In this document: one piece after another, positions 44,735 through 56,544 of the stretch
Position numbering within the stretch: position 1 is the first letter of the stretch
How the letters are laid out: each line of letters opens with the position of its first letter
From: Thunnus maccoyii
Lineage: Eukaryota > Chordata > Actinopteri > Scombriformes > Scombridae
DNA: 64,000 bases
Direction: 5' to 3'
Assembly (NCBI RefSeq): GCF_910596095.1
Contig: NC_056550.1
Coordinates: 28,545,699-28,609,698, forward strand
Program-made: the position numbers and the translations under genes
Notes under the pieces: model-generated
Databases searched by the model: none
The model's input: only the letters and a program-made list of their open reading frames with translations
What the model was told of the DNA's origin: nothing

Positions 44735-45660
44735 AGGAACAAAAGCATGAAGGAGGAAAAAGAGGTGAAACGGGATGAAGGAGGAAGGAAACAAGGACAG
44801 AGGAGGTAGAGAGAAGGAAAGGAAAGAAGGGAAAAGAGAGAAAGGAGGTAGAGAAAGGAAAAGAAGAAGGGTGAGACAAAGAAAAGTAACAAATGAGGAA
44901 AACTGAAGGAAACGAGGGAATGACAGAAAAAGTGAAAGGAGATGAAGATATAAAAGTTAAGAAGGATGAAAGTGGGAAAAAAGAAAGGAAAGAGGAATGA
45001 AAGGAGGTAGGACAAAGGGAGGGAGAAACGATGGATGGGAAAATTAAGGGAAGGAAGAAAAGAAAGAAAATGAAAGACAAGAAAAATGTACAAAGGAAAA
45101 GAAAAAAGGAAACAAGGGACAGGATGAAAAGAGGTGTGTTAGGAAGGAAGGAAAGGATGAGAATGGAAAGAAAGAAAGGAAGGAAGTGGAGGAAAAAATG
45201 GGAGAGAAGAAGTGAAATGTAGGACAGAAGAAACGAGGGAATCACAAAGTGTAAACGGAGGTGAAGGTATAAACGAAGAGTTAGGAAGGAAAGAATGACA
45301 GCGAGGAGAAAGAAAGAAGGAGAGAAAGGTGGTAGGAAAAGAGGAAAGAAAGGAAGGAAGAGGCTCAGACGAGGCGACTGACAGAAGTAACAAACTCAGA
45401 CTTCGACACAAATGAAATAACAGACTGATAAACTAACTTCAAACAGGAAGTGGACGACGTCGTTAACCTCTCCCATGAAGTATAATACACATGCTGCACA
45501 GTCGACCCTGTTACAGTCAGACAGAGAAACACATGAGGGAACGACAGAAACGTTTAAAGGAGATGAAGAGTTTGAAAGAAGAGGATGAAAGTGTGAAGAG
45601 AGAAAGAAAGAAGATGAAAAAAGGAAAAAAGAAGTATGAAAAGAGAAATGCAAGAAGTGC
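44735..45660 (+). repeat. Polypurine tract 2 (GAAAGGAGG-rich)
   Basis: A second strand-asymmetric purine block made of AAAGAAAGGAAGG and GGATGAAAG units. It is interrupted by mixed sequence at about 45370-45535. The minus-strand Phe/Ser/Pro-rich open frames (up to 178 codons) are compositional. Confidence 0.85.
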
Positions 45661-45691
45661 AGGTATCATAATCAAATAACACTGATGTGAA

Positions 45692-46180
45692 ATATTGCCT
45701 CAGATTTATCTGCTGACCCTTTGGAGGGGCCCGACCCCTAGGTTGGGAACCACTGGACTAAACTAGCTAACTGTATATAAAGTAGTGTAAACTAGCTCCA
45801 CCTCCAGCAGCTACAACAGTAACATGCTGCTCTAACACTGATGCTTCACTATTAATAATCTAATGATGTCATATATAATAATATATCAGTCAGAGGGACC
45901 AAACCACTACTTTTACTGCAATACTTTAACTACATCAAGCTCATAATACTTATGTACTTTTACTGCAATACTTTAACTACATCAAGCTCATAATACTTAT
46001 GTACTTTTACTGCAATACTTTAACTACATCAAGCTCATAATACTTATGTACTTTTACTGCAATACTTTAACTACATCAAGCTCATAATACTTATGTACTT
46101 TTACTGCAATACTTTAACTACATCAAGCTCATAATACTTATGTACTTATACTGCAGTAAAGGATCTGTCTGTCTATTTCT
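45692..46180 (-). mobile_element. Composite repeat with 47-bp VNTR, copy 2 (inverted)
   Basis: Reverse complement of copy 1 with very few differences. It holds the hAT MITE left end (AGGTTGGGAACCACTGG at 45740), the constant region, and five 47-base units. The hAT part is truncated near 45700. It lies about 9.6 kb from copy 1 in opposite orientation. Confidence 0.85.
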
Positions 46181-47370
46181 TCCATCACTTGTGCAGCAAA
46201 ACCAAAGATTTTTTTTTCTTTTCGTGCTGTAACGTTTGCGTGACATGTAGCGCGGCGATGTCACTTCCTGTCTGTGCTTCCAGTTGAACACACGACTGTT
46301 ACTGTGTGTTTCTGAGTCATGTGTCCGTCCGTCTGTCTGTCGTGGAGCCGGCAGAGCGAGCCACTGAGCGTGTGCAGAAGGGAGCTCCCATTCTGTCAGC
46401 CTGGTGATGTCACACACACATTAGACCACAGGCCTGTTACACGCGTGTTCATCGATGCGTCGGACATGAACATACTGTTTGAGCCCAGACACACACACAC
46501 ACACACACACAGTGTTATGTAACATGGAGTGTCTTGTTGTCTTTTTTCTTTTCTTGTGATTTAAAGTTATAATCTGTAAGATTTTCTTCATTCAGTATAT
46601 TTAGATCCAGTAACTACCTGTCAATAAACCATATTGGCCCGAATACACGGTGATATTTTATCTTTAAAAAGTGGGAGAGTCTTATAAATACACGTCACCT
46701 TTCCTCCGGATCTGCCGGATGAAAGCGGCTGTTGAACAGAAGTCATGCTGCTGTCTCAGAGTCGAGGAGGAAGGTCGGAGGTTTTTGGTCAGAATGTTTC
46801 CACAGTGCAACGGCCTGAAATTATAGACATGAAAACATGACACATATTCCACCCAAAGCCGTCAGTTCACACAGAAAGACACTGAAACTCTGCATCAAAC
46901 TGATCACCAGAGTATTGATCACAGTCTTCATTAAACATCCACCTCCTTCATGAAATCCAGCACGCTGAATCATCTCTGAAGCTAACAGCTAACAGGTTTC
47001 CTTCTGAGGATGAAGAACGTTTTCCATCCTTTATATCTGTGATGTTGATCTTCTAATAAACTCTCAGTCTTTCTGCACACGTCTCACTCATGATGATACC
47101 CGGAAACATCTATATGGCTGCAATATTCAGCTGTCCACATACTTTTGGCCATGTAATGTGTGTTATAGATCTGCTGCGGTGATACTTTACAGTGAACGGT
47201 CTGTGCTACAGTGTTATTGGCAGATCTGAGTGTCTGTTTCCTCGTCTCTGTATTCAGTCGGGTGATGGAGGAGGTGTCAGCTTACCGCAACATATTGCAA
47301 ACTGCTCCTGCAGGAGTCAGCCATGCATACAGGAGGAGGAGGAGGAGGAGGATGAAGGTATGATGAGTAG
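46181..47370. other. Intergenic, no gene seen
   Basis: (CA)n at 46489-46510. CTGTCCACATACTTTTGGCC followed by ATGTAATGTGT at 47131-47160 resembles one terminal repeat of a fish Tc1-like transposon; no partner end was found. (GGA)n lies at 47332-47352. Confidence 0.45.
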
Positions 47371-47375
47371 AGTCA

Positions 47376-47433
47376 ATGTGTGTGTGTGAGTGTGTGTGTG
47401 TGTGTGTGTGTGCGTGTGTGTGTGTGTGTGTGT
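47376..47433 (+). repeat. (GT)n microsatellite
   Basis: (TG)n with a few interruptions. Similar runs lie at 48894-48955, 50499-50545, 57026-57057 and 58371-58424. Confidence 0.9.
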
Positions 47434-47524
47434 ACAGGTATTCCTCATGTTGTGGGGACTCGCCTCCCTTATGGGGCCAAAAAGCAAAAGTCCTTTTAAT
47501 GTACATCATTCATTTCAGGGTGAA

Positions 47525-48830
47525 GACTTGGTTTAAAGTTAACGTTAGTTTAAGGTTATATTAAAGGTTAGTTTAGGGTTACATTAAGGTTAGTTTAAGG
47601 TTATATTAAAGGTTAGTTTAGGGTTATATTAAGGTTAGTTTAGGGTTATATTAAAGGTTAGTTTAGGGTTATATTAAAGGTTAGTTTAGGGTTATATTAA
47701 GGTTAGTTTAAGGTTATATTAAAGGTTAGTTTAGGGTTATATTAAGGTTAGTTTAAGGTTATATTAAAGGTTAGTTTAGGGTTATGTTAAGGTTAGTTTA
47801 AGGTTATATTAAAGGTTAGTTTAGGGTTATATTAAGGTTAGTTTAAGGTTATATTAAAGGTTAGTTTAGGGTTATATTAAGGTTAGTTTAGGGTTATATT
47901 AAAGGTTAGTTTAGGGTTATGTTAAGGTTAGTTTAAGGTTATATTAAAGGTTAGTTTAGGGTTATATTAAGGTTAGTTTAAGGTTATATTAAAGGTTAGT
48001 TTAGGGTTATGTTAAGGTTAGTTTAACGTTATATTAAAGGTTAGTTTAGGGTTATATTAAAGGTTAGTTAAGGGTTATATTAAGGTTAGTTTAAGGTTAT
48101 ATTAAAGGTTAGTTTAGGGTTATATTAAGGTTAGTTTAAGGTTATGTTAAGGTTAGTTTAGGGTTATATTAAAGGTTAGTTTAGGGTTATATTAAAGGTT
48201 AGTTTAAGGTTATATTAAGGTTAGTTTAGGGTTATATTAAAGGTTAGTTTAAGGTTATATTAAAGGTTAGTTTAGGGTTATATTAAAGGTTAGTTTAGGG
48301 TTATATTAAAGGTTAGTTTAAGGTTATGTTAAGGTTAGTTTAGGGTTATATTAAAGGTTAGTTTAGGGTTATGTTAAGGTTAGTTTAGGGTTATATTAAA
48401 GGTTAGTTTAGGGTTATGTTAAGGTTAGTTTAGGGTTATATTAAGGTCAGTTTAAGGTTATATTAAAGGTTAGTTTAAGGTTATGTTAAGGTTAGTTTAG
48501 GGTTATATTAAAGGTTAGTTTAGGGTTATGTTAAGGTTAGTTTAGGGTTATATTAAAGGTTAGTTTAGGGTTATGTTAAGGTTAGTTTAGGGTTATATTA
48601 AGGTCAGTTTAAGGTTATATTAAAGGTTAGTTTAAGGTTATGTTAAGGTTAGTTTAGGGTTATATTAAAGGTTAGTTTAGGGTTATGTTAAGGTTAGTTT
48701 AGGGTTATATTAAAGGTTAGTTTAGGGTTATGTTAAGGTTAGTTTAGGGTTATATTAAGGTCAGTTTAAGGTTATATTAAAGGTTAGTTTAAGGTTATGT
48801 TAAGGTTAGTTTAGGGTTATATTATGATTA
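47525..48830 (+). repeat. 1.3 kb telomere-like minisatellite (22/23-bp units)
   Basis: Units alternate between AGGTTAGTTTAGGGTTATAT plus TAA and variants with AAGGTTATATTAAA or GGGTTATGTTAA. By length there are about 55-60 units. Adjacent variants often pair into 45-base higher-order units, and 48380-48830 repeats a block of several units. The G/T-rich strand is made of GGTTA and GGGTTA words, as in vertebrate telomere repeat, but not in a (TTAGGG)n register. (GT)n follows at 48894. Confidence 0.92.
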
Positions 48831-48892
48831 GGATAAGTATCCAGGAAATGAATGTAAGTCAATGTACTGTCCTCTGAAGTGATGGAAACACG

Positions 48893-48936
<44 letters not shown>

Positions 48937-48959
48937 TGTGTGTGTATGTGTGTATCAAG

Positions 48960-50490
48960 TTACAGTTTGCGGCCCAGCTGATTGCTGCGGTTATGAAACT
49001 GTGACATGATCAAGTTACAAAACACACACACACACACACACTCATAATGACCATACACACACATCAATAAAGGGTCATGTGACCCTATTGGGAATCAGTA
49101 GTCAACAGATGTACACATGTCGATGCTGACACACGAACACACACACTTTACTTCTACGCTCGTTAGGACCCTCACTGATCCAGTTCTCTGGTCTCTAACA
49201 GTAACTGAGACCTCAAACAGCTGATTGAAAATTGAAAAATGGACAAAATGTCCATAAATGTCCTCACATTCATTAAAGTCTCCCTCTGCTCAGCTGGATG
49301 TTTGTTCTTCTTCTCTGTGCAGAGTGACGTATGTGCAGCGTTATCATTCATCTGCTGAAGGAGGAAAGTTTCTCTGAGCTCATTAAACATCAGATTTTTA
49401 AGGGGCGTGGCCTACGAGCAGGATGTGTGACATCACAAACAGTTTGAAGGCCAAACGTGGTCCAATATCCAACTTACACGAGTGTGATGTGGAAACTCGA
49501 AGAGCTCCAGAGCACAAACACTGAGACTGAACTTCACAGTGAAGGAGGAGACGTCTGCTGTCCAGCAGGAAAACTTATGAAGTGAAATATTTTTGCATAT
49601 TTATCGATTCTGGAATTTTTAATGAGGGAGAAGGAGGAGTTAATGAGATAATTTAACTTTGTTTTGTGGAAAAAAACATATCAGACACAAATTATTATTC
49701 AAAGTAGAGTATTTTTATACATCTTAAAACATCTGTAGAGGGGATCTTTATACTTTAAAAACATTACTCTGTGAGACGGCTGGATTCGTGAGATCACGAC
49801 ATCTCGTCAGGCTTCAGGTTATGCGCTTGTGTCAATCAGCATCCAATAAGATTCTCTCGAATCCAGCTGCCTCACAAGGTAAGACGGTGATAGACAGATG
49901 GTTCATCCAATCACCTGTCAAGTATTTTTTGAAAGTGCCGCCCTTTTCCAAACAGTTTCCAAAGGTGACTTCTCAGACGGTTCTGTGTAACAAACCATCT
50001 GCTGCTAATAAAAAAAACATGTTCTCACTTTGCAGGTTTTAGGCCTCAAGACTCAGTGACCTGTTATCGATCTTTCTAAAAATAACCGTGTACTGATTGG
50101 CTGTATGCCCGAGACCTGAGGGTCGCCTGATAACACACTGACCACCTCCAGGTCAGTATGGATCAGTGGTCACATGATCAGCTCTTCCACATTTCATGTG
50201 GAAACACCTGCTGACTCGGCAGCAGACTGTGAGGAGGTCGTTCTCTGGAAAACTGGAGAGCTGGAACTTTCTTTGATTTTATTTAACTGACGTGTCTTCA
50301 ATGATCTGTTTCAGAAGACAGAACTGGCCAAAATGTTTTAATTTAAAAATTATTTTTCATTCATTCGTTCATTTTATTCCCCGACGTTTTATAATAAAAG
50401 ATGATTGTCGTTTGTGAAAAAGCACTTTGGAGGTCAGTAATAGTGGAAACATACTGTATATATGTATCAAAAGTGCATTATGGCCCCTTT
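48960..50490. other. Intergenic, no gene seen
   Basis: Contains (AC)n at 49022-49040. No reading frame has a recognisable family. The open frame at 49788-50042 has no support. Sequence becomes (GT)n-rich at 50499. Confidence 0.45.
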
Positions 50491-50499
50491 CAGAGTGTT

Positions 50500-50549
<50 letters not shown>

Positions 50550-50699
50550 GTATGTATGCTTCCTCCTGGATGAAATGAATGTTATGAGTAACGGGATACT
50601 AGTTGATGAAATCTCGCGGTGTTTTTGGAGTAAATGTACTGCGTTACTTCCCTCCTCTGATGAATTATGCCTTCCTGTCGTCAGGGATATTTTCATTCC

Positions 50700-51615
50700 C
50701 ATCAATTTTACAGCACTGGAAGTAAACGTGCATGCGTTTGCATGCGCGGTCCCGTCCTGTCGGTCGGGAGCGCGCAACTGCAGCAGATCAGAGAGGAGAG
50801 GGAGGGAGGAGAGGAGTGTGAATGTTACGAGTCACTTCTCATTCCACTAATTTAGCAGAAGGGGGGAGAGAGAGAGGTAGAGAGAGGCTGGCAGTGTGTT
50901 GGGGAGCCGGGCGGACTGTCGGAGCCTCTGCAGTATCTGACCTGAAAACAGCCGCTGCTGAGAAAACCTACAACACATAAACGCACCAAAACGCACCGGA
51001 CCGGGCGGGCTGTTCCTCCTCCAGGTGTGCGAGCTGAGAGGAGGAGAAAAAAAATACGCGGACGGAGAAAAATCCTTCATTCATCCGCCGTTTATCTCGG
51101 AGATATCACGGAGAAAGCAGCCGCTAGTGACGCGGTGTCCCGGTGCACATCACCGAGAACCCACCGGGGAGCTGCGGGGACTCACGGCGCAGAGGAGGAG
51201 CTCTGTTTCGGCTTCATATTCTCGAGTTTTCCGCCCGCGGATCGTGCGCTCGGTGCCGGAACCGTCGGTTGGTGTTTACGCGGCGGCTGCAGTGAGAGAG
51301 GGAGGGGGGGAGGACGCGGAGGAGCGGCCGGGAGCAGAGCAGGTTTCTGGGAGATACAAGGGAAACAACGCCTCCCTCCACCTCCACAAATGGGTTAAAA
51401 ATCGGCGTTTTCTTCCAGAGCAGCCGTGCAGAGCCTCGGAGGGACCGCTCACACCTGCTCACACCTGCCCACCCTCCGACCTGCAGGGTCGGTATGATGT
51501 AGGAGCCACCTGCCCCCCCACCAGCCCCCCTCTGCTCTGTCTCTCTGCATCACCATCCTTTAACCCCCTCCCACCCCCTCCACCAGTATCACCCCCACCC
51601 ACCCAGACACCCACC
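50700..51615 (+). promoter_or_regulatory. rapgefl1: rapgefl1 promoter and 5' UTR region, CpG-rich
   Basis: GC and CpG content rise sharply from about 50740 to the coding start. No TATA box is seen. The frame of the CDS stays open back to 51025 but has no in-frame ATG before 51616, so it is read as 5' UTR. An ATGATGTAG at 51494-51502 forms a two-codon upstream ORF if it is transcribed. (C)n and CCACCC runs precede the start. Confidence 0.5.
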
Positions 51616-54124
51616 ATGCCGGCGGGTATGAAACCGCTGGAGAAGTTCCTGAAGAAGCAGACCACGGCGCTGACCCGGGCCGGGGGGTTTGTTGGCGGGG
51701 TGGCAGATAAGGCCACCGGGACCGGAGCGTCCCGGCGGAGGGCCAGCCTGTCCCGGGTCGTACCCTTCTTCAGGGAGACGTCGCCGGAAAGCGGCCAGGC
51801 TCGGGAGGTGTTCAGGTGAGGCAGCTGAACCTGCAGGGCCGGTGAACCTGCAGGGAGGAGCCGGGGGGGGGGGCTGTTCGTAATTAAGAACAGATTTATT
51901 TAGAAAAATGCACCATGTGACCTCTGACAGAGCTGCTGGTTTGGATGAATGTTCTGAACATGTGAAGGAGGCATGTTGAGCTGATCTGTGACCTTTAACA
52001 CACCTCCACAACCCCATCAGGTGAACTTCAGCAGCTCTGTCCAAACCGGATGTAATCTAACGTATTAAATATATAAAAGATGATATTGTCCTTCATCATA
52101 TTAAACTATCAAATTGTTCAGTTTGGTCAAGATTACCTTCTACCAGTTGGAGCAGTAGAACTTGACCTTTTCCCAGTTGACCAGTAGTCGTTAGTTCAAG
52201 CCATGACGCCTTAGTTCCATCAGGAACGGCTGCGTCGCGTTCAGGCTGCGACGCGTTTTTGTTACGTCCTCCGCACGGCGTTATACCGCCATGTTTGAGC
52301 CTGGCATCCAGTTCTCCTTAATTCATCCATGAAACAAACTATAGTAGCAAAATGTTATATAAAATCATATGTGGTTATATAAAATCTTGTGATTTTCCAT
52401 TTCCAAGATGACTCTGTCATCGTCGTCTGACTAGCTGACCTCTGGCCTGATGCCATCGGTTATGACGTCATGTAGATGTAGTGACGTGATAAACGATCGG
52501 GAGTCTGCGCAGTGAAAACTGACCGGATGCTCGGTGGCGTTCCTGTGTCTGACTTCCTGTTCTGCTCTGTGCAGCTTGAAGCGGCAAAAATCGATGGTAC
52601 GCGTGTTTAGCGGAGCGGAGAGCCGCTTCTGAAACACGCGGCGCTGACTGGAGCGGCCTCGATCAGCTCTGTGACGCAGATGCGCCCGCTGAGATCAAGC
52701 TAGTTAGTCGACTAGCCGTCGCATGTTTATGATGTTAATTTAATTATTTAATTTTTATTTTTTGATGCATCATGGTTTGATTTCCAGGGCTGAGAAAGAT
52801 GTTTAGGTAACGTTGTTGATACTGTTCTACATCACAGAGAAATACAAAACCATCATAATGAGCCTTTAAAATATGCACAAAGCAAGCCGCCTGTTAGCTA
52901 CAATGCTAACAGCAAAAACATGAATATTTCTGGATGTTTCAGAACAACAAACTGAGTCTGAGTCAGTGGGTCAGTTAGTCCCGTTAAATCCTCCTATCTC
53001 TTATTTCAGCCGTTTCCCGGCAGGAAAGTGCTGAAGCTGTCGGATATTTCCAGAGGAAATGGTGCTTCTGTTATCACAGCAGACTTCACTGGTCGCCTCG
53101 GCCGGGTGTCGACATATGTCGCCACATCCTGTATCCGTCGTTTCAAATTAAAAGCCCTTTTAGTGTTTCATACCAGGTCCGGCTACATACACAGTTGTGA
53201 CCTAATTTTGACAAGACGCAGCTCTCAGATGGGGTTTGATGGTCAACTGAGACTAATGGCTGGTCGACTGTCTATTACTTCTCACTACTTCAGCTGTTTA
53301 TCCTTTTTTAAACCATTTATCCATTACTGTTAGATAACTACTTCTAATTATCATAATTCTCATATTAATTTCTACTTTGTTAAATGAGTTGAACGCTGTG
53401 GTTTGTAAACGTCCATCTTTCTTTCTTCTGTTTTGATTTTTAAATCCTGCACATCAACAGATTTTGAGGAAACTTGATCTAATTTTTCTTTTGTTGTTTT
53501 TTTTAAGGATCTGCTAGTTTTGATGAAAACATTCATTTGGAACAAAATCTAAAAGATTTTTAGGAAAATTTATAAAATGTGAAAAATTCAGACGCCGCCT
53601 AGTGGTTCGAGGCAAAATCTTCCCCGACAGTTAAATTCTTCAGTGTAGTCTGATTACTGTTAACGTTTAAAAAGACATAAAAGACATAAAATCAATTAGT
53701 CAATAATAATAATAATAATAATGATAAATATAAACGATCATTTGTTTGGATTTAAACACACGTCGTAGACAAACTCTAAATCACCATCTCTGACCTTTGA
53801 CCCTCTGCAGCCCCGACAGTGAGGACCCCCCCTCCTGGCCCTCAGCCACAGGCCCCGGTCTGGTGTCGGTGCCCAGCAGCGCTAACGGCTCCGGTTCCGG
53901 TTCTGGTTCTGGAGGGGGAGACGTCCGCAGTCCGTCCCTGTCCAGCGACGAGCAGAGCTCCGAGGCCAGCCTGATCACAGAGACACAGAGCGGGGGAGGA
54001 GGAGGAGGAGGAGGAGGAGGAGGAGGAGGAGGAGGAGGGACGCCTCTTCATCCTGACACACCGGACAACCTGACGCTCATCATGCTGGACAGCGTCGCTG
54101 GGAAACGCTACGGACACTGCACAG
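51616..54124 (+). CDS. rapgefl1: RAPGEFL1 (Rap guanine nucleotide exchange factor-like 1), first two coding exons, runs off window
   Basis: Coding exons 51616-51815 and 53811-54124 (donors GTGAGG and GTAAGA) give 171 complete codons; the rest lies beyond 64000. The start is CACCATG, giving MPAGMKPLEKFLKKQT; a second Met (51628) begins the MKPLEKFLKKQT start known from human RAPGEFL1. RRRASLSRVVPFFRE parallels the human basic and Ser-rich RRQSVSRLL segment and holds an RRxS motif fitting a basophilic-kinase site. RSPSLSSDEQSSE in exon 2 matches the human RSPSSYSSDELS region. A 16-Gly run (codons 128-143) is present. The REM and CDC25-like GEF domains and the Ras-association region would be encoded downstream. 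In mammals the gene is brain- and skin-enriched. It follows casc3 in the same orientation, as in human. Confidence 0.9.
53992..54039 (+). repeat. rapgefl1: Coding (GGA)n: 16 glycines in rapgefl1 exon 2
   Basis: Sixteen consecutive Gly codons, almost all GGA, between LITETQS and TPLHPDTPDN. Human RAPGEFL1 also has Gly-rich stretches in its N-terminal half, so Gly enrichment is ancestral but the pure GGA run looks recent. Confidence 0.9.
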
Positions 54125-56204
54125 GTAAGACGCCTTCGTGTTGCGTCTGCAGATGTGCTGGTTTATCTATAAACTGGTGACGTGTCGTCTGCCAGCAGCA
54201 AGGCTGTTACTCAATACTGGTAATAAAATAATAAAAGCAATAAAGCAGAGAGAGTCATAATAAATCTGCTTTATGACACAACATTCACTTTTCTGTTTGG
54301 TTGTGTCCATTTAATGAGCCTGAGACGATGTTTCTGATGAGTCGGAGGCCGATGACCAGTTCTAACCAAAAGAATATTTAATATCTATATAAGCTCCCAG
54401 AACTGCTGTTGTTGTTTTTCATCAGTGAAGGAATTAAATAGTGATGGACGACTACAGCTGCAACAATTACTTTCATCATTTTCATTATTTTCTCTATTAA
54501 TGGCAGAAAATGGTTTGCAGTGTTCATATTCTGCTTTTTGTGGTTTTCTGTTATTTACATCCTGTTCTGATGTTAAACGTGGTCAAAGTTCCAAAACCTG
54601 AGGTGAAAAATGTAGAAATGCTGCCTGCAAGTCAAAACTCAGGGCTTCAACCTGCTGCTTCCCTTTGCGACTGTTTTTTCTACCTTGCTGATGTCATCCG
54701 CTGCACATGCTCATAAACGGTTCATCTGTTCTGTAGCCTTGGTTGCTAAGGTGGTTGCTAAGGTGTTTCCATGTGTTGTCCACTCTCATATTTCAGATGT
54801 GATTCAGCTCCAACATGTACGGATGGATCTGAGCTACTATGGTTTGTTTGATGGAAGTTTGAAGGAGAACTGGACACAAACATGGCGTCCTGTTCAGTCC
54901 TGTTAGTCGCTCAGTGGCGCTTGATGTTAAAAAGTCGTCTTCCAGCTGTAAAGAAATGACCTGAATGGTTCTCACTCTTCCTGGTTGTTTGGGCCCACAG
55001 AGCATGCTCAGTAGAGACCACTGCTGGCCGAGCCAGCTGACTTTTTGTCGGCTCCTCGTTCACATGAAAGGAGATAAAATAATTTAATCGAGCGTCTCTT
55101 TTAGATTTTCCAAATGTTATCAGACCGAATGGATCAAATTCTGATAATAAAACGTGTCGTTTTGCTCAGAAACATTTTCACCGTTTTACAGCTGCTCCTT
55201 CTCTAATCCTTGTGTGCAGGAAAAATGCTTTTAGGGCCGGCGTGCATCGTGTGACGCACAGGAAGTTGTAATTACAAGGTTTGGCCACTATATCAAATTG
55301 GCGTCACAGCCTGGCGCTGAGCCTGGTGGGTTGGTTTGTTTACGTAGCCTCCGGAGCCGGAGGAAGCTTCCTGAAGCTGACCAATCAGAACAGAGCGGGC
55401 TCATCAGGAGGCGGGGCCTTAAAGAGACAGGAGCTAAAACGGCCTGTTTACAGACAGAGGCTGAACTGAGGGGCTGCATAAAGGACCAGTAGAAGATAAA
55501 TAAGGAGTTTTTAACTGGAAATCATGTAAAGATATTCCAGTAGAGCCCCAGAATATAAATATAGAGCTGGAAACATGCAGAATACGTTCAGCTCTGCCTG
55601 CAGCGAAGGTTTCATTTCAGCTTTGGGACTCACAACTCATCACCTGAGCAGCAGAGGAGAGCGAGGTTCACATTGTTGCTCTGCAGAGTTGTATTACTGT
55701 GCTGAGGGGCGGGCGGCGCTAGTAGCTCGTAAGGGTCGCGCTGTCCGATCACGTCAGAAATCAAAAGTGTTTAAAGTTGTTCTGAACGGTTTCTGTCAAA
55801 GGTGGAGCGAATAGCCGACCGTCACAGAGACGGGAGACACGATATCATGATAACGGCATGTTTTCACACAGTCTCTCCTGGAACAGTGACAGAAACAGTC
55901 GACATCGTCCCCCTTAATTATTTTAACCGTTTTAAGATTAGCAGACGCTGTGAGCTAAATGTTCATCAACCAACCTGTTCAGCAGACAAACAGCAGTTTG
56001 TGTTTTTGGTTGTCAGACTGGTTGAGTTGAGTGAGTTTGCGGTTCACCGCTTCAACACGTAAATACAAACTCTGACACACCTGCTGTCAGTAAGGAGGAG
56101 TTTAGCTAACGGTTAGTTTAATAATTGTTGTCTTTGAATTAAAAAATGCTAAAATGCTGATTTCTTAGAGCTGAAAGAATCATTTGATTAGTCGATTGAT
56201 AGAG

Positions 56205-56475
56205 AATCAGTCAGACTGCAGCTAACGATTATTTTCATTATCGATTAATCTTCAATCTTCAATTTATTATTTTGTCTATAAATTGTCCGAAAATTGTAAA
56301 AAAATGCCGTTATAATTTCTTAGAGGTCATGTTGACGTCTTCAAATGTCTTGTTTGCTGGAACCAACACATTTTTAGCACTTTTTAAAAAAAAAAAAAAA
56401 GACTAAAATGATTATTTTATTTTCAAGATAGAAATCAGCAACTATTCTGAGAATCTGTTGATTGTTTCAGTCAAA
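56205..56475. mobile_element. TAGAGCTGCAAC-family MITE, partial
   Basis: Starts with CTGCAGCTAACGATTATTTT and CATTATCGATTAATCTTC. The interior has GTTATAATTTCTTAGAGGTC and GACGTCTTCAAATGTCTTGT, as in the copy at 62400. The right end is eroded. Confidence 0.6.
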
Positions 56476-56544
56476 TCAACAAACAACAGATTTTCTTCTA
56501 TGTCACTGTTTTATATCATCATGAACTGATTATCTTTTGGTTTT

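Noticed and set aside
44709-45653. Minus-strand open frames up to 178 codons, hydrophobic and membrane-like
   Set aside because: Same cause: the purine-rich strand complement yields Phe/Ser/Leu/Pro strings. Not transmembrane proteins.
47525-48830. True telomere or chromosome-fusion interstitial (TTAGGG)n
   Set aside because: The units are 22/23 bases with TTTAGGGTTATATTAA spacing, not hexamers in register. Only the composition is telomere-like.
51025-51615. Open frame continuous with rapgefl1, which would add about 197 residues at the N terminus
   Set aside because: There is no ATG in this stretch, the composition is CpG-island-like, and the recalled human protein starts at the MKPLEKFLKKQT segment. 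Treated as 5' UTR.
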